Origin: Paracoccus liaowanqingii
Lineage (GTDB): Bacteria > Pseudomonadota > Alphaproteobacteria > Rhodobacterales > Rhodobacteraceae
Length of the DNA: 64,000 bases
Direction of reading: 5' to 3'
NCBI RefSeq assembly: GCF_004683865.2
Contig: NZ_CP038439.1
Location: 784,501 to 848,500 of the forward strand
Below are positions 53,687-62,557 of the stretch, in pieces. A program made the position numbers and the translations under genes. How positions within the stretch are numbered: position 1 is the stretch's first letter; the number at the start of each line of letters is the position of its first letter. Under the pieces are notes generated by a model that worked only from the letters and a program-made list of their open reading frames with translations, was not told where the DNA came from and ran no database searches.

Positions 53687-54256
53687 ATGACGCTCACTGG
53701 AAAGACCATCGCCCTCCTCGTGTCGCCCCGCGGCACCGAAGAGCCCGAATTTGCCAAGCCCCTGGCAGCCTTGCGGGATGCGGGTGCGACGGTCTGGGTC
53801 ATCAGCACGCAGACCGGCACGGCCCAGACCGTAAACGGCGATCTCGATCCCGGATCCGACCACGAGATAGACAGTGCGGTCGGCTCCGTCTCGGCCGACG
53901 ACTTTCACGGATTGGTCATTCCCGGCGGTACGGTCGGCGCGGATACCTTGCGCGGCGACGAGGCAATCGTCGCATTCGTCCGCGACTTCTTCGCCCAGGG
54001 AAAACCGGTCGGCGCCATCTGCCATGCCCCGTGGGTGCTGATCGAAGCCGGCGTCCTCACGGGTCGCACGATCACGTCCTATCCGAGCCTCAGGACCGAC
54101 ATCACCAATGCCGGGGCAACCTGGGTGGACAAGGAGGTCATGACGGACAGCGGTCTGGTGACCAGCCGCACCCCCGACGACCTTCCGGCGTTCTGCGCCA
54201 AGCTGATCGAGGAATTCGCAGAAGGCCGGCACGAGGCACAGGCCCGCAGCGTCTGA
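53687..54256 (+). CDS. DJ-1/PfpI-family protein
   Basis: A 189-residue member of the type 1 PfpI/DJ-1 superfamily. The nucleophile elbow has C112-H113 (VGAICHAPWVL) and the acidic partner lies in the RGTEEPEF segment (residues 15-22). Such proteins act as stress-protective hydrolases, deglycase-like or chaperone-like enzymes; the exact activity is debated. AAAGGAACG precedes the ATG at 53687; an upstream ATG at 53588 would add 33 atypical residues. Divergent from a stress-type SDR. Confidence 0.88.
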   Translation: MTLTGKTIALLVSPRGTEEPEFAKPLAALRDAGATVWVISTQTGTAQTVNGDLDPGSDHEIDSAVGSVSADDFHGLVIPGGTVGADTLRGDEAIVAFVRDFFAQGKPVGAICHAPWVLIEAGVLTGRTITSYPSLRTDITNAGATWVDKEVMTDSGLVTSRTPDDLPAFCAKLIEEFAEGRHEAQARSV

Positions 54257-54282
54257 TCTGGCGGCCACTGCCGCAAGATCAT

Positions 54283-54312
54283 GCGTCCGCCACCTATGTG
54301 AGTGGCGGACGC
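54283..54312 (+). terminator. strong stem-loop terminator after the PfpI gene
   Basis: GCGTCCGCCAC (54283-54293) and GTGGCGGACGC (54302-54312) form a perfect 11-bp stem with loop CTATGTGA and are followed by TTTG. It lies in the 65-bp gap between the converging PfpI and Dak-kinase genes. Confidence 0.75.
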
Positions 54313-54321
54313 TTTGCTCAC

Positions 54322-56061
54322 CTATCCGAGATACTGTTTCATGGACTCCAGGATGAGGCAGGCCGATGCCGCCCCCGGATCGATATGGCCAAGCGACCTC
54401 GCTCCCAGTTTGGCAGAACGCCCACGCCGACTTTCCATCTGCGCGGTGCGGTCGCGGCCCCCTGCAGCAGCATTTGCGGCCGCCTTCAGCGCCGATACGG
54501 GATCGGCATCGTGCGCCGAGGCGGCATCGGCGGCAGGCAACCAGGCGTCGATCATCGTCTTGTCGCCCAAGGCCGCCCCGCCGCGCGACACGATGCCGTC
54601 GCACATCCCCCTGATCCAGGCCGCCATCGCGGGACCGTCGAGGTTCAACCGGTCGGAAACGGCCGCACCCGCCGCCGCAAAGGCGCTGGCATAAAGCGGG
54701 CCTGTCGAGGCGCCGACCGCATCGAGAAACGCCGTTGACATGCGGTCGCAGAGGTCGGTGATCGTCGCGTCGGCAGGTGCCTCGTCGAGAACGCGGGTGA
54801 TGGCGGTCCAGCCGATCTCCATGGTGATGCCGTGATCGCCGTCACCGATGACTCCGTCCAGCCGGGACAGCCAGTCGCGCTGATCGCTGATCGCCTGTGC
54901 GGCGCCCCCCATCATCGCGCGGAAGACCTGCGGCGTCACCGTGCCGTCGGTGGCGAGCGTTGACCGGCCCTGCACCTTCCGCTTTGCGGTGGGGGCAGGG
55001 CCACGGGCCGGACGGTCGCGGCGCCGGGCGACTGGGGTGGGTGTCTCACCGACTGTCAACGCAACCGTCCGGCAGGGGCGGTCCAGCAATGCTGCCAGAT
55101 CATCGTCCAGCCGCATCAGCGTGACCGAGGCCCCCGCCATGTCCAGCGACGTGCAGTATTCCCCGACCCAGGTCCGGTGCACGGTGATGCCGCGATCCGC
55201 CAGCACCTGCGCGACACGGCGGTTCAGGATGTACAGCTCCAGCTGGCCCGTCGCGCCCAGGCCGTTGACCAGCACCGCCACCCGGTCATTCCGCCGTGCG
55301 TCGAGATCGTCGAGGATCGTTTCGATCAGTTCATCCGCAAGGTCGTCGGCCCGACCGAGGGGCGCGGATCGCATGCCGGGCTCGCCGTGAATGCCCATCC
55401 CGATCTCCATGCTGTCCGGCGCGATGGCGAAGTGCGCCTGACCGGTCTGGGGCATCGCGCAGGGGGTCAGGGCCACGCCCATGGTCCGCGTTGCTGCATT
55501 TGCGGCGCGCGCGGCAGCCAGGCATTCCTCAAGATCACGACCGGCGTCGGCCGCGGCGCCCGCGATCTTGAAGACGAAGAAGTCCCCGGCGATCCCACGT
55601 CGGTCACCCGCGCGGTCGCGCGGGGCAGAGGCCACGTCGTCGGTCACCGCAAGCGACCTGGCCGGGATGCCTTCGGCCGCGCACGCCTCGACCGCCATGT
55701 CGAAGTTCATCACGTCGCAGGTGTAGTTGCCGTAGAGAAAGAGGACCCCCGTGCCCCCTTCGACCGCGCGGGCCGCATCCAGGATCTGCTGCGGTCCGGG
55801 CGAGGCAAAGACGTTGCCCACCGCGGCGGCATCGGCCAGCCCTCGGCCGACATAGCCCGCGAAGGCCGGCTCGTGCCCGGATCCGCCTCCGATGACAATG
55901 CCGACCTTGCCGTCGCGCGGGCCGTCGACGGCCACCACGGCGCGGCCCGTCGGCCCCTCCAGCGCCAGAAGATCGGGATGCGCGGCGATCATGCCGGCCA
56001 GGGCCTCGGTGACGATGTCCGCGGGCGCGTTCAGCAGCCGCTTGGTGGGGTGGTCGTTCAT
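54322..56061 (-). CDS. Dak-type sugar kinase (DhaK-DhaL fusion)
   Basis: An ATP-dependent kinase of 579 residues phosphorylating dihydroxyacetone or a related keto sugar. The DhaK domain (residues about 1-330) has GGGSGHEPAFAGYVG and the substrate-binding histidine H225 (GMGIHGEPGM) that forms a covalent hemiaminal. A linker (RDRPARGPAPTAKRK) leads to the DhaL ATP-binding domain with the Mg ligands in IGDGDHGITME and GDKTMIDAW. It lies nine bases downstream of the TIM-barrel isomerase gene. In this cluster apulose or L-erythrulose is a more likely substrate than dihydroxyacetone; apulose kinases of this family are described. Confidence 0.9.
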   Translation of the reverse strand: MNDHPTKRLLNAPADIVTEALAGMIAAHPDLLALEGPTGRAVVAVDGPRDGKVGIVIGGGSGHEPAFAGYVGRGLADAAAVGNVFASPGPQQILDAARAVEGGTGVLFLYGNYTCDVMNFDMAVEACAAEGIPARSLAVTDDVASAPRDRAGDRRGIAGDFFVFKIAGAAADAGRDLEECLAAARAANAATRTMGVALTPCAMPQTGQAHFAIAPDSMEIGMGIHGEPGMRSAPLGRADDLADELIETILDDLDARRNDRVAVLVNGLGATGQLELYILNRRVAQVLADRGITVHRTWVGEYCTSLDMAGASVTLMRLDDDLAALLDRPCRTVALTVGETPTPVARRRDRPARGPAPTAKRKVQGRSTLATDGTVTPQVFRAMMGGAAQAISDQRDWLSRLDGVIGDGDHGITMEIGWTAITRVLDEAPADATITDLCDRMSTAFLDAVGASTGPLYASAFAAAGAAVSDRLNLDGPAMAAWIRGMCDGIVSRGGAALGDKTMIDAWLPAADAASAHDADPVSALKAAANAAAGGRDRTAQMESRRGRSAKLGARSLGHIDPGAASACLILESMKQYLG

Positions 56062-56070
56062 GATCCCTCC

Positions 56071-56880
56071 TCAGGTGACGATGCGGCGGGCATGGGCGAC
56101 GGTCTGGTCCAGCCACGGCCGCTCCTGCGCCCGCGCGGCCTGCGGGTCGCCGCCCAGGGGCAGCCAGTGTTCCAGGATGCAGCTTGTCTCGGGGGGGCAA
56201 TGCCCCAGTTGCGTCAGGACCCAATCCAGCGGCGCCCGGCCCTGTCCGAGGGGCACGCCCTGGATGCGGAAGCCCACGCCATGGGGGTCTGGCGTGATCA
56301 CATAGTCCTTGAGGTGCAGGTTGATCGTCCAGGGGGCCAAGAGGCCTACCGTCTCCTCGGTCCATTCGCCGGCGCAGATCGAATTCGCGACATCGAGGCA
56401 GACGCCAAGCTGCGGGTCGTCCACGGTCTCCAGCAATTCGACCATGCGCGGCGAGGGGTAGTTGAAGTGGTTCTCGATGGCGATGCGGATGCCGGCATCC
56501 CGGGCATCCTGCAGCAGGGGCCGCAGCTGTTGGGCCAGATCCGCGACCGGCATCCGCGCGTCGGCCTCGTCCAGCGCCACGCGCAGGATGCAGGCGCCGA
56601 TACGCCGGCCGATGACCAGATAGCGCGCCACCTGGTCGGCATCGAAGGACTGCGTGCCCAGTTCCAGCGTCATGCCGCGATCGGCGGCGATCCGGGCCAG
56701 ACGATGATGCTCGTCGTCCGAGAGGCGGTCCAGGGGCAGGTTGTCGGCATATTGCACGACGCCAAGGCCGCGCGAATGCGCCTCGTCCAGCAGGTCAAAG
56801 GCGGTCATCGGGCGCGGCGGATGCTGATCCCCGATGCCGATGTTCCACCGGAAGGCATAACTGCCCAGCCCAAGCTTCAT
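56071..56880 (-). CDS. xylose isomerase-like TIM-barrel protein
   Basis: A 269-residue AP-endonuclease-2/xylose isomerase-like barrel: LGLGSYAFRWNIG, metal-ligand regions IAIENHFNYPSP, GVCLDVANSI, NLHLKDYVI and CILEHWLP. The family includes sugar isomerases, epimerases and the 3-oxo-isoapionate decarboxylase of apionate breakdown. The start at 56880 (MKLGLGSYAF) has GGGAGGGG upstream. First gene of a two-gene minus-strand unit with the Dak kinase, divergent from the transketolase operon. Candidate roles: D-apiose isomerase or 3-oxo-isoapionate decarboxylase. Confidence 0.85.
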   Translation of the reverse strand: MKLGLGSYAFRWNIGIGDQHPPRPMTAFDLLDEAHSRGLGVVQYADNLPLDRLSDDEHHRLARIAADRGMTLELGTQSFDADQVARYLVIGRRIGACILRVALDEADARMPVADLAQQLRPLLQDARDAGIRIAIENHFNYPSPRMVELLETVDDPQLGVCLDVANSICAGEWTEETVGLLAPWTINLHLKDYVITPDPHGVGFRIQGVPLGQGRAPLDWVLTQLGHCPPETSCILEHWLPLGGDPQAARAQERPWLDQTVAHARRIVT

Positions 56881-56936
56881 GATGATCCCCTCCCAAGGTG
56901 CCACCCAGCTTCGACCGTTGGACCCGCTCGATCAAT

Positions 56937-56949
56937 GTAGTTTATCTAC
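56937..56949. promoter_or_regulatory. inverted repeat in the divergent promoter region of the sugar cluster
   Basis: GTAG-TTTAT-CTAC lies in an AT-rich stretch between the TIM-barrel gene (minus) and the transketolase operon (plus). It fits a T-N11-A type site for the LysR regulator encoded at the far end of the cluster. Confidence 0.4.
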
Positions 56950-57034
56950 GCAAACCGTCAATTTTACCGTCGATACGAAGCGGTCCCGTTCGGTTACCTT
57001 TCCCTTGGGTCGGAGGACCCGCAGGGAGGATGAC

Positions 57035-57889
57035 ATGAACGCGACAGACCGGCCCCTTCACGGGTCGAACATCTCGCTGGCCCGCCGGGCCTGGGCGATC
57101 CGCCGCCACGCCTTGCGCATGGGACAGGTGCAGGGGCAGGGCTATATCGGCCAGGCTCTGGGCATCGCGGACGTCTTGGCGGTGGCCTATTTCCACACGA
57201 TGGAATACCGCCCCGAGGATCCCGAATGGGAGGGGCGCGACCGGTTCCTGCTGTCCATCGGCCATTACGCCATCGCGCTCTATGCGGTGCTGATCGAGGC
57301 CGGGATCCTGCCCGAGGAGGAGATCCAAACCTACGGCATGGATGACAGCCGCATGCCCATGTCGGGCATGGCCTCCTATACGCCGGGGATGGAGATCACC
57401 GGCGGATCCTTGGGCCACGGGCTGGGGATCGCGGTCGGCATGGCCATGGGCCTGCGCCACAAGAAGAACCCCGCCTTCGTCATCAACCTGATGTCGGATG
57501 GCGAACTGGGCGAGGGCTCCACCTGGGAGGCCGCGATGTCGGCGGGCGCGCAGAGCCTGTCGAACCTGATCTGCATCGTCGATTTCAACGACCAGCAGGC
57601 CGACGGCCCCTCCACGCAGGTCCTGTCCGCCGAACCCGTCGCCGACAAGTGGCGCGCCTTCGGCTGGCACACGCAGCGGGTGGACGGCAACGACATCGAG
57701 GCGGTGCGCGATGCCTTCGACGCGGCGCGCAACCATGACGGCCCCCAGCCCCGGGTGATCGTCTTCGACACCACCATGTGCAAGGGCGTGCCGTTCCTGG
57801 AGGCCCGCGAAGTCAACCACTTCGTGCGCGTCGAGGCCGAGGAATGGGACCGCGCGCTGGCCATCCTGGACGAAGGACAACCGCAATGA
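57035..57889 (+). CDS. transketolase, N-terminal (thiamine diphosphate-binding) subunit
   Basis: The 284-residue protein matches the first third of a transketolase: GQGYIGQALGIADVLAVAYFH, ITGGSLGHGLGIAVGMAMG and the diphosphate/metal site SDGELGEGSTWEAA...VDFNDQQ. It needs the second subunit encoded next (ATGA overlap). Split transketolases of this kind include the described apulose-4-phosphate transketolase (AplA/AplB), which fits the Dak kinase and isomerase nearby. GCAGGGAGG lies before the ATG. A role as an ordinary pentose-phosphate transketolase is less likely because of the catabolic context. Confidence 0.9.
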   Translation: MNATDRPLHGSNISLARRAWAIRRHALRMGQVQGQGYIGQALGIADVLAVAYFHTMEYRPEDPEWEGRDRFLLSIGHYAIALYAVLIEAGILPEEEIQTYGMDDSRMPMSGMASYTPGMEITGGSLGHGLGIAVGMAMGLRHKKNPAFVINLMSDGELGEGSTWEAAMSAGAQSLSNLICIVDFNDQQADGPSTQVLSAEPVADKWRAFGWHTQRVDGNDIEAVRDAFDAARNHDGPQPRVIVFDTTMCKGVPFLEAREVNHFVRVEAEEWDRALAILDEGQPQ

Positions 57890-58920
57890 CCCATGCAAGC
57901 CAGGCCCGCAAGTACGAGGCCCGCCACGCCCCCGAGGGCCCCCGGGCCGCCACGTCCGCGATGATCGCCTCGCTGGCCGCCGAAGGCTATGACGCCGTCG
58001 CCGCCCCCTTTGGGCAGGCGCTGGTCGAGCTGGCGAAATCCGATGACCGGGTGGTCGGCCTGTCCGCCGATCTGGCCAAGTATACCGACATGCACATCCT
58101 GGCGCAGGCGATGCCGGAACGGTTCTACCAGATGGGCATGGCCGAGCAGCTGCTGATGTCTGCCGCTGCCGGGATGGCGCGCGAGGGGTTCCTGCCCTTC
58201 GCCACGACCTATGCGGTCTTTGCCAGCAGGCGCGCCTATGACTTCATCGCCATGGCCATCGCCGAGGAGAACCTGCCGGTCAAGATCTGCTGCGCGCTGC
58301 CGGGCCTGACCACCGGCTACGGCCCCAGCCATCAGGCGACCGAGGATCTGGCGATCTTTCGCGGGTTGCCCAACATGACGATCATCGATCCCTGCGACGC
58401 GGCCGATATCCAAGGCATGGTCCCGGCGATGGCGGCCCATCCCGGCCCGGTCTATGCGCGGCTTCTGCGCGGCAAGGTCCCCGACGTGCTGCGGCGCCAC
58501 AAGCCCGACTACAGGTTCGAGCTGGGCCGCGCGCAGATGATCCGCGAGGGGGGCGACGTGCTGGTCGTCTCGACCGGGATCATGACGATGCGGGCGCTGG
58601 ATGCCGCCGTCCGGCTGGAGGCGGACGGGATCGGGGTGGCCGTGCTGCACGTCCCGACGATCAAGCCGCTGGACCGCGCCACGATCCTGGCCGAGGCGCG
58701 CAAGGGCGGCCGTCTGGTCGTCACCGCCGAGAACCACACGGTGATCGGCGGCCTGGGCGAGGCCGTGGCCACCACGCTGATGCTGGAGGGCGTCGCTCCG
58801 CAGTTCCGGATGATCGGCCTGCCGGACGAATTTCTCGAGGCCGGCGCGCTGCCGACCTTGCACGACATGTACGGGCTGTCCGTCGACCGGGTGGCCGAAC
58901 AGATCAAGGGCTGGCTGTAA
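57886..58920 (+). CDS. transketolase, C-terminal (pyrimidine-binding) subunit
   Basis: A 344-residue partner subunit. It carries the Pyr domain (VVGLSADLAKYT, YQMGMAEQLLMSAAAGMA with the catalytic Glu of MAEQ, FATTYAVFASRRAYDFI, GYGPSHQATEDLAIFRGLP) and the C-terminal transketolase domain (GDVLVVSTGIMTMRAL, VTAENHTVIGGLGEAVA). The family normally starts close to LGQALVELA; the extra 45 N-terminal residues are retained because the ATG overlaps the upstream stop. Works as a heterotetramer with the preceding gene product. Confidence 0.9.
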   Translation: MTHASQARKYEARHAPEGPRAATSAMIASLAAEGYDAVAAPFGQALVELAKSDDRVVGLSADLAKYTDMHILAQAMPERFYQMGMAEQLLMSAAAGMAREGFLPFATTYAVFASRRAYDFIAMAIAEENLPVKICCALPGLTTGYGPSHQATEDLAIFRGLPNMTIIDPCDAADIQGMVPAMAAHPGPVYARLLRGKVPDVLRRHKPDYRFELGRAQMIREGGDVLVVSTGIMTMRALDAAVRLEADGIGVAVLHVPTIKPLDRATILAEARKGGRLVVTAENHTVIGGLGEAVATTLMLEGVAPQFRMIGLPDEFLEAGALPTLHDMYGLSVDRVAEQIKGWL

Positions 58921-58942
58921 GCCAGAAAGGGAGGAGACACTC

Positions 58943-59695
58943 ATGGGACTTCTGGACGGAAAATACGCGATCATCACCGGCGCCGCCTCGGCCCGGGGCC
59001 TGGGCAAGGCCACGGCGCAGCTGTTCGCCGATCACGGCGCGACGGTGGCGATCCTGGACCTGAACGAGGGTGCGGCGCAGGCCGCGGCCGATGATCTGGG
59101 CGCGGGCCATCTGGGCCTGGCCTGCGACGTGACAGACAAGGCGGCCTGTCAGGCCGTCATCGAGCGGCTGACGCTGGCCTGGGACCGGATCGACATCCTG
59201 GTGAACAACGCGGGCATCACGCAGCCGCTGAAATCGCTGCAGATCGAGGCGGCGCATTACGACGCGGTGCTGGACGTGAACCTGCGCGGCACGCTCTACA
59301 TGACGCAGGCCGTGGTGCCGGTCATGCAGAAGGCGGGCGGGGGCAGCATCGTCAACATGTCCTCGGTCAGCGCGCAGCGCGGCGGCGGCATCTTCGGCGG
59401 GCCGCATTACTCGGCGGCCAAGGCGGGCGTGCTGGGCCTGACCAAGGCGATGGCGCGGGAATTCGCGCCCGACCAGATCCGCATCAACGCGATCTGCCCC
59501 GGCTTCATCGCCACCGACATCACCGCGGGCAAGCTGACGCCCGAGATGATGGAGACGATCCTGACCGGCATCCCGATGGGCCGGGCGGGCGAGGCCAGGG
59601 ATGTCGCGGGCTGCGCGCTGTTCCTGGCCTCCGACCTGTCGGCCTATTGCACCGGCACCGAGGTCGACGTGAACGGCGGCTCGCTGATCCACTGA
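58943..59695 (+). CDS. SDR-family sugar/polyol dehydrogenase
   Basis: A 250-residue classical SDR: TGAASARGLGKATAQL (a 2-residue longer glycine motif), NNAGI, catalytic S in NMSSVSAQ and Y-x3-K in HYSAAKAGVLGL, C-terminal CTGTEVDVNGGS. In the same operon as the transketolase (22-base gap with an AAGGGAGGAG site) and TRAP genes. Probably oxidises or reduces the sugar or polyol brought in by the transporter. Exact reaction unknown. Confidence 0.88.
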   Translation: MGLLDGKYAIITGAASARGLGKATAQLFADHGATVAILDLNEGAAQAAADDLGAGHLGLACDVTDKAACQAVIERLTLAWDRIDILVNNAGITQPLKSLQIEAAHYDAVLDVNLRGTLYMTQAVVPVMQKAGGGSIVNMSSVSAQRGGGIFGGPHYSAAKAGVLGLTKAMAREFAPDQIRINAICPGFIATDITAGKLTPEMMETILTGIPMGRAGEARDVAGCALFLASDLSAYCTGTEVDVNGGSLIH

Positions 59696-59761
59696 GAACG
59701 AAGCCGCTGGCCAATGGAGGGGCCGGCGGGTGACACATGCATCAAATGGGAGGACCTACCG

Positions 59762-60724
59762 ATGACCAAGACAATCCTGACCGCACTGACCCTGTCCGTG
59801 GCCCTGGCGGGCACCGCCGGCGCCCAGCAGGTGATCCTTGCCCACGGCGCCGCGCCGGGCAATCCCCGCGACGTGGCGGCCACCGCATGGGCCGAGGCCT
59901 TCGCCGCCTGCGCCCCAGGCACCACCGTCAACGTGGCGGGCGCCGCCACGATGGGTGACGATGTCGAGATGCTGACCTCGGCCAGCGCGGGCATCATCCA
60001 GGTGACCGCCAACAGCCAGGGCGCCATGTCCCAGATCGTCCCCGAGATCGGGCTGCTGGGCCTGCCCTTCCTGTTCCCCGACCTGCCCACCGCGTGGGAG
60101 GTGATGGACGGCGAGGTCGGCCAGACGCTGGACGCGGCCGCGCAGAACGCGGGGCTGAAGATCCTGGGCTTCTGGGACAACGGCATCCGCCATGTCAGCC
60201 ACATGACCAAGACCGTCGAGGATCCCGCCGATCTGGCCGGCATGAACATCCGCACGCCCCCCGACCAGATGACCATAGACATCTTCAGCGCGCTTGGCGC
60301 CTCGCCCGCGCCGCTGGCCTTCTCGGAACTGCCGACCGCGCTGCAATCGGGGGTCTTCGACGGGCAGGAGAACCCGCTGACGAACATCTATTCCTCGCAG
60401 ATCCACGACATCACCAAGTTCATCACCCTGACCGGGCACAAGTACGAATCCACCCCGGTCGTCGCCGGCCTGGGCTGGTGGATGAGCCTGGACGAGGCCA
60501 CGCAGACCTGCGCGCTGGAGGCCACGCGCCTGGCGGGCGAGACGCAGCGCCAGCTGTCGCTGGAGGCCGAGCAATCCCTGCGCGCCACGATGGAGGCGGA
60601 GGGCGTGACCATCGTCGAGGCCGATCGCGACGCCTATATCGCCGCCACCGCCTCGGTCTATGACAGCTATGCGGCCAGCTATCCCGAGCTGGTCGCGGCC
60701 CTGCGCGAAGCGGCGGGCCAGTGA
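59762..60724 (+). CDS. TRAP transporter substrate-binding protein (DctP family)
   Basis: The 320-residue periplasmic receptor has a signal peptide (TILTALTLSVALAGTAGA) and DctP features: VILAHGAAPGNP, GLLGLPFLFPDL, the ligand-gripping arginine in GMNIRTPPDQM and DGQENPLTNIYSSQ. The relatively ordinary Arg suggests a ligand with a carboxylate, such as a sugar acid (for example apionate), though some DctP proteins bind uncharged sugars. GGGAGGACC lies before the ATG. First of three TRAP genes with overlapping or near-adjacent ends. Confidence 0.92.
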   Translation: MTKTILTALTLSVALAGTAGAQQVILAHGAAPGNPRDVAATAWAEAFAACAPGTTVNVAGAATMGDDVEMLTSASAGIIQVTANSQGAMSQIVPEIGLLGLPFLFPDLPTAWEVMDGEVGQTLDAAAQNAGLKILGFWDNGIRHVSHMTKTVEDPADLAGMNIRTPPDQMTIDIFSALGASPAPLAFSELPTALQSGVFDGQENPLTNIYSSQIHDITKFITLTGHKYESTPVVAGLGWWMSLDEATQTCALEATRLAGETQRQLSLEAEQSLRATMEAEGVTIVEADRDAYIAATASVYDSYAASYPELVAALREAAGQ

Positions 60725-61287
60725 TGGAGCCGCAATCCCCGCAACCGGGGCCGGGGGGCGCGTCCCCCCCGGTCCTGCGGGCCGCAGGCGGCGTGGCCAG
60801 CGCCGTCGAGGCCAGCGGCAAGGTCATCGCCGTGTCCTGCCTGGCCTTCATGTTCGTGGCGCTGCTGGTCAATGTCATCCTGCGGTACTTCTTCGCGGGG
60901 GGCATTCCCTGGGCCTACGAGATCCATGCGCTGCTGATGCCCTGGCTGGTGGCGGGCGGCGTCGTGATCGCGGCGGCCAACGGCGCCAACATCGCCATCA
61001 CCCTGCTGCCCGGCATGCTGGGCGAGCGGGGCGCGCAGATCCTGCTGATCGTCGTGCAGGCGCTGATCGTGATCATCTCGGTCTCGGTGCTGGTCAGCAG
61101 CCGGCCGATCCTGGTCGCCTCGCAATACCAGCGCCTGTCCACCTTGGGGATCACGCAGGTCTGGGGCTATGCCAGTCTCGTCTATGCCTTCGGCGGCATG
61201 GCGCTGCTGGCGGGCATCGACATCCTGCGGGTGATCTGGGGCGGCCAGACCTGGGACCGCGATCCCGCCTCGAACAGCCTGAGCTGA
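60724..61287 (+). CDS. TRAP transporter small permease (DctQ family)
   Basis: A 187-residue inner-membrane protein with four hydrophobic spans (SCLAFMFVALLVNVILRYFF, IHALLMPWLVAGGVVIAAAN, ILLIVVQALIVIISVSVL, a last span near GGMALLAGIDILRVIW) and the DctQ signature NVILRYFF...IPWAYEI. The ATG at 60724 overlaps the DctP stop (TGATG); a GTG at 60721 is also possible. The proline-rich first 20 residues are unlike the family and lie in the cytoplasm. Confidence 0.92.
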   Translation: MEPQSPQPGPGGASPPVLRAAGGVASAVEASGKVIAVSCLAFMFVALLVNVILRYFFAGGIPWAYEIHALLMPWLVAGGVVIAAANGANIAITLLPGMLGERGAQILLIVVQALIVIISVSVLVSSRPILVASQYQRLSTLGITQVWGYASLVYAFGGMALLAGIDILRVIWGGQTWDRDPASNSLS

Positions 61288-61300
61288 GGGGGGAACCATC

Positions 61301-62557
61301 ATGACAAGCACAATGATCGCCGTCTTCTTCGCGCTGATGGCGCTGGCCGTGCCGGTGGCGCATGCCATGCTGGGCGGCACCGCCTTCGCGCTGTGGATGG
61401 AGGGGCGGCCGATGGCCGTCATCGCGCAGCGCCTCTATTCGCCGACGCAAAGTTTCCCGATGCTGGCGGTGCCGTTCTTCATCCTGGCGGGCAGCCTGAT
61501 GATGCAGGGACGTTTCGGCGAATACTTGGTCAATATCGCGCGGCTCTTCGTGGGCAACCTGCGGGGCGGGCTGGGGCAGGTCTCGGTCATCGGCTCGGTG
61601 ATGTTCGGGGGCGTGTCGGGGTCGGCCGTGGCGGATGCCACCGCGATGGGCAACGCGCTGATCCCTGTGCAGAAGAAGGCGGGCTATCCCGGCGGCTTCG
61701 CGGCGGCGGTCAATGCCTCGTCCTCGACCATCTCGGTGCTGATCCCGCCCTCGATCCCGCTGATCCTGTACGGGCTGGTGGCGAACGTGTCGATCATCGA
61801 CCTGTTCGTGGCGGGCATCCTGCCCGGCGTGATGCTGGGACTGGGCATGTTCGCCTGCGTCTGGTGGGTCGCGCGGCGCAAGGATCTGCCCCGCTCGCCG
61901 CTGCCCGGCGGGTTCCGCGCCTTCCGCAGCCAGTTGCTGATGGCCATTCCCGCGCTGCTGATGCCGGTCTTCATCATCGGCACGCTGCGCTTCGGCGTGG
62001 CCACCCCGACCGAGGTCAGCGTCATGGCCGTGGCCTATGCGCTGGTCGTCTGCGGGCTGATCTATCGCGACCTGACATGGCGCGGCGCGTGGAACGCCTC
62101 GGTGGAAACGGCGATGATGACCGGCGCGGTGATGCTGATCATCATGGCGTCCTCCACCATCCAGTGGCTGCTGACGGCCGAACAGGTGCCCCAGAACCTG
62201 GCCCTGTGGGTCACGGGCACCCTGTCCGAGCCGTGGATGATCATCCTGGCGCTGAACCTGGTGATGCTGGTCGTGGGGGCGTTCCTGGACCTGCCGGCGG
62301 CGGTCCTGCTGCTGGGGCCGCTGTTCGTGGGCATCGGGCAGGCGATCGGGATGGACCCGGTGCAGCTGGGCCTGATGATGGTCGTCAACCTGTCGATCGG
62401 GCTCTACACCCCGCCTGTGGGCACGACGCTGTTCATCTCGGCGGGCATCGCCAAGGTGGGGATCGGAGAGACCGTGCGCGCGCTGGTGCCCTTCTATCTG
62501 GTGGCGCTGTTCGTGCTGATGCTGATCTCGTATGTGCCGGCGCTGACCATCTACTGA
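61301..62557 (+). CDS. TRAP transporter large permease (DctM family)
   Basis: The 418-residue transport channel uses a sodium gradient to bring in the DctP-bound ligand. Many hydrophobic spans are visible. DctM motifs: SFPMLAVPFFILAGSLM, GGVSGSAVADATAMG, PGGFAAAVNASSSTISVLIPPSIPLILYG and IGLYTPPVGTTLF. GGGGGGAACC precedes the ATG. Its end overlaps the end of the convergent LysR gene by seven bases. Confidence 0.95.
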   Translation: MTSTMIAVFFALMALAVPVAHAMLGGTAFALWMEGRPMAVIAQRLYSPTQSFPMLAVPFFILAGSLMMQGRFGEYLVNIARLFVGNLRGGLGQVSVIGSVMFGGVSGSAVADATAMGNALIPVQKKAGYPGGFAAAVNASSSTISVLIPPSIPLILYGLVANVSIIDLFVAGILPGVMLGLGMFACVWWVARRKDLPRSPLPGGFRAFRSQLLMAIPALLMPVFIIGTLRFGVATPTEVSVMAVAYALVVCGLIYRDLTWRGAWNASVETAMMTGAVMLIIMASSTIQWLLTAEQVPQNLALWVTGTLSEPWMIILALNLVMLVVGAFLDLPAAVLLLGPLFVGIGQAIGMDPVQLGLMMVVNLSIGLYTPPVGTTLFISAGIAKVGIGETVRALVPFYLVALFVLMLISYVPALTIY

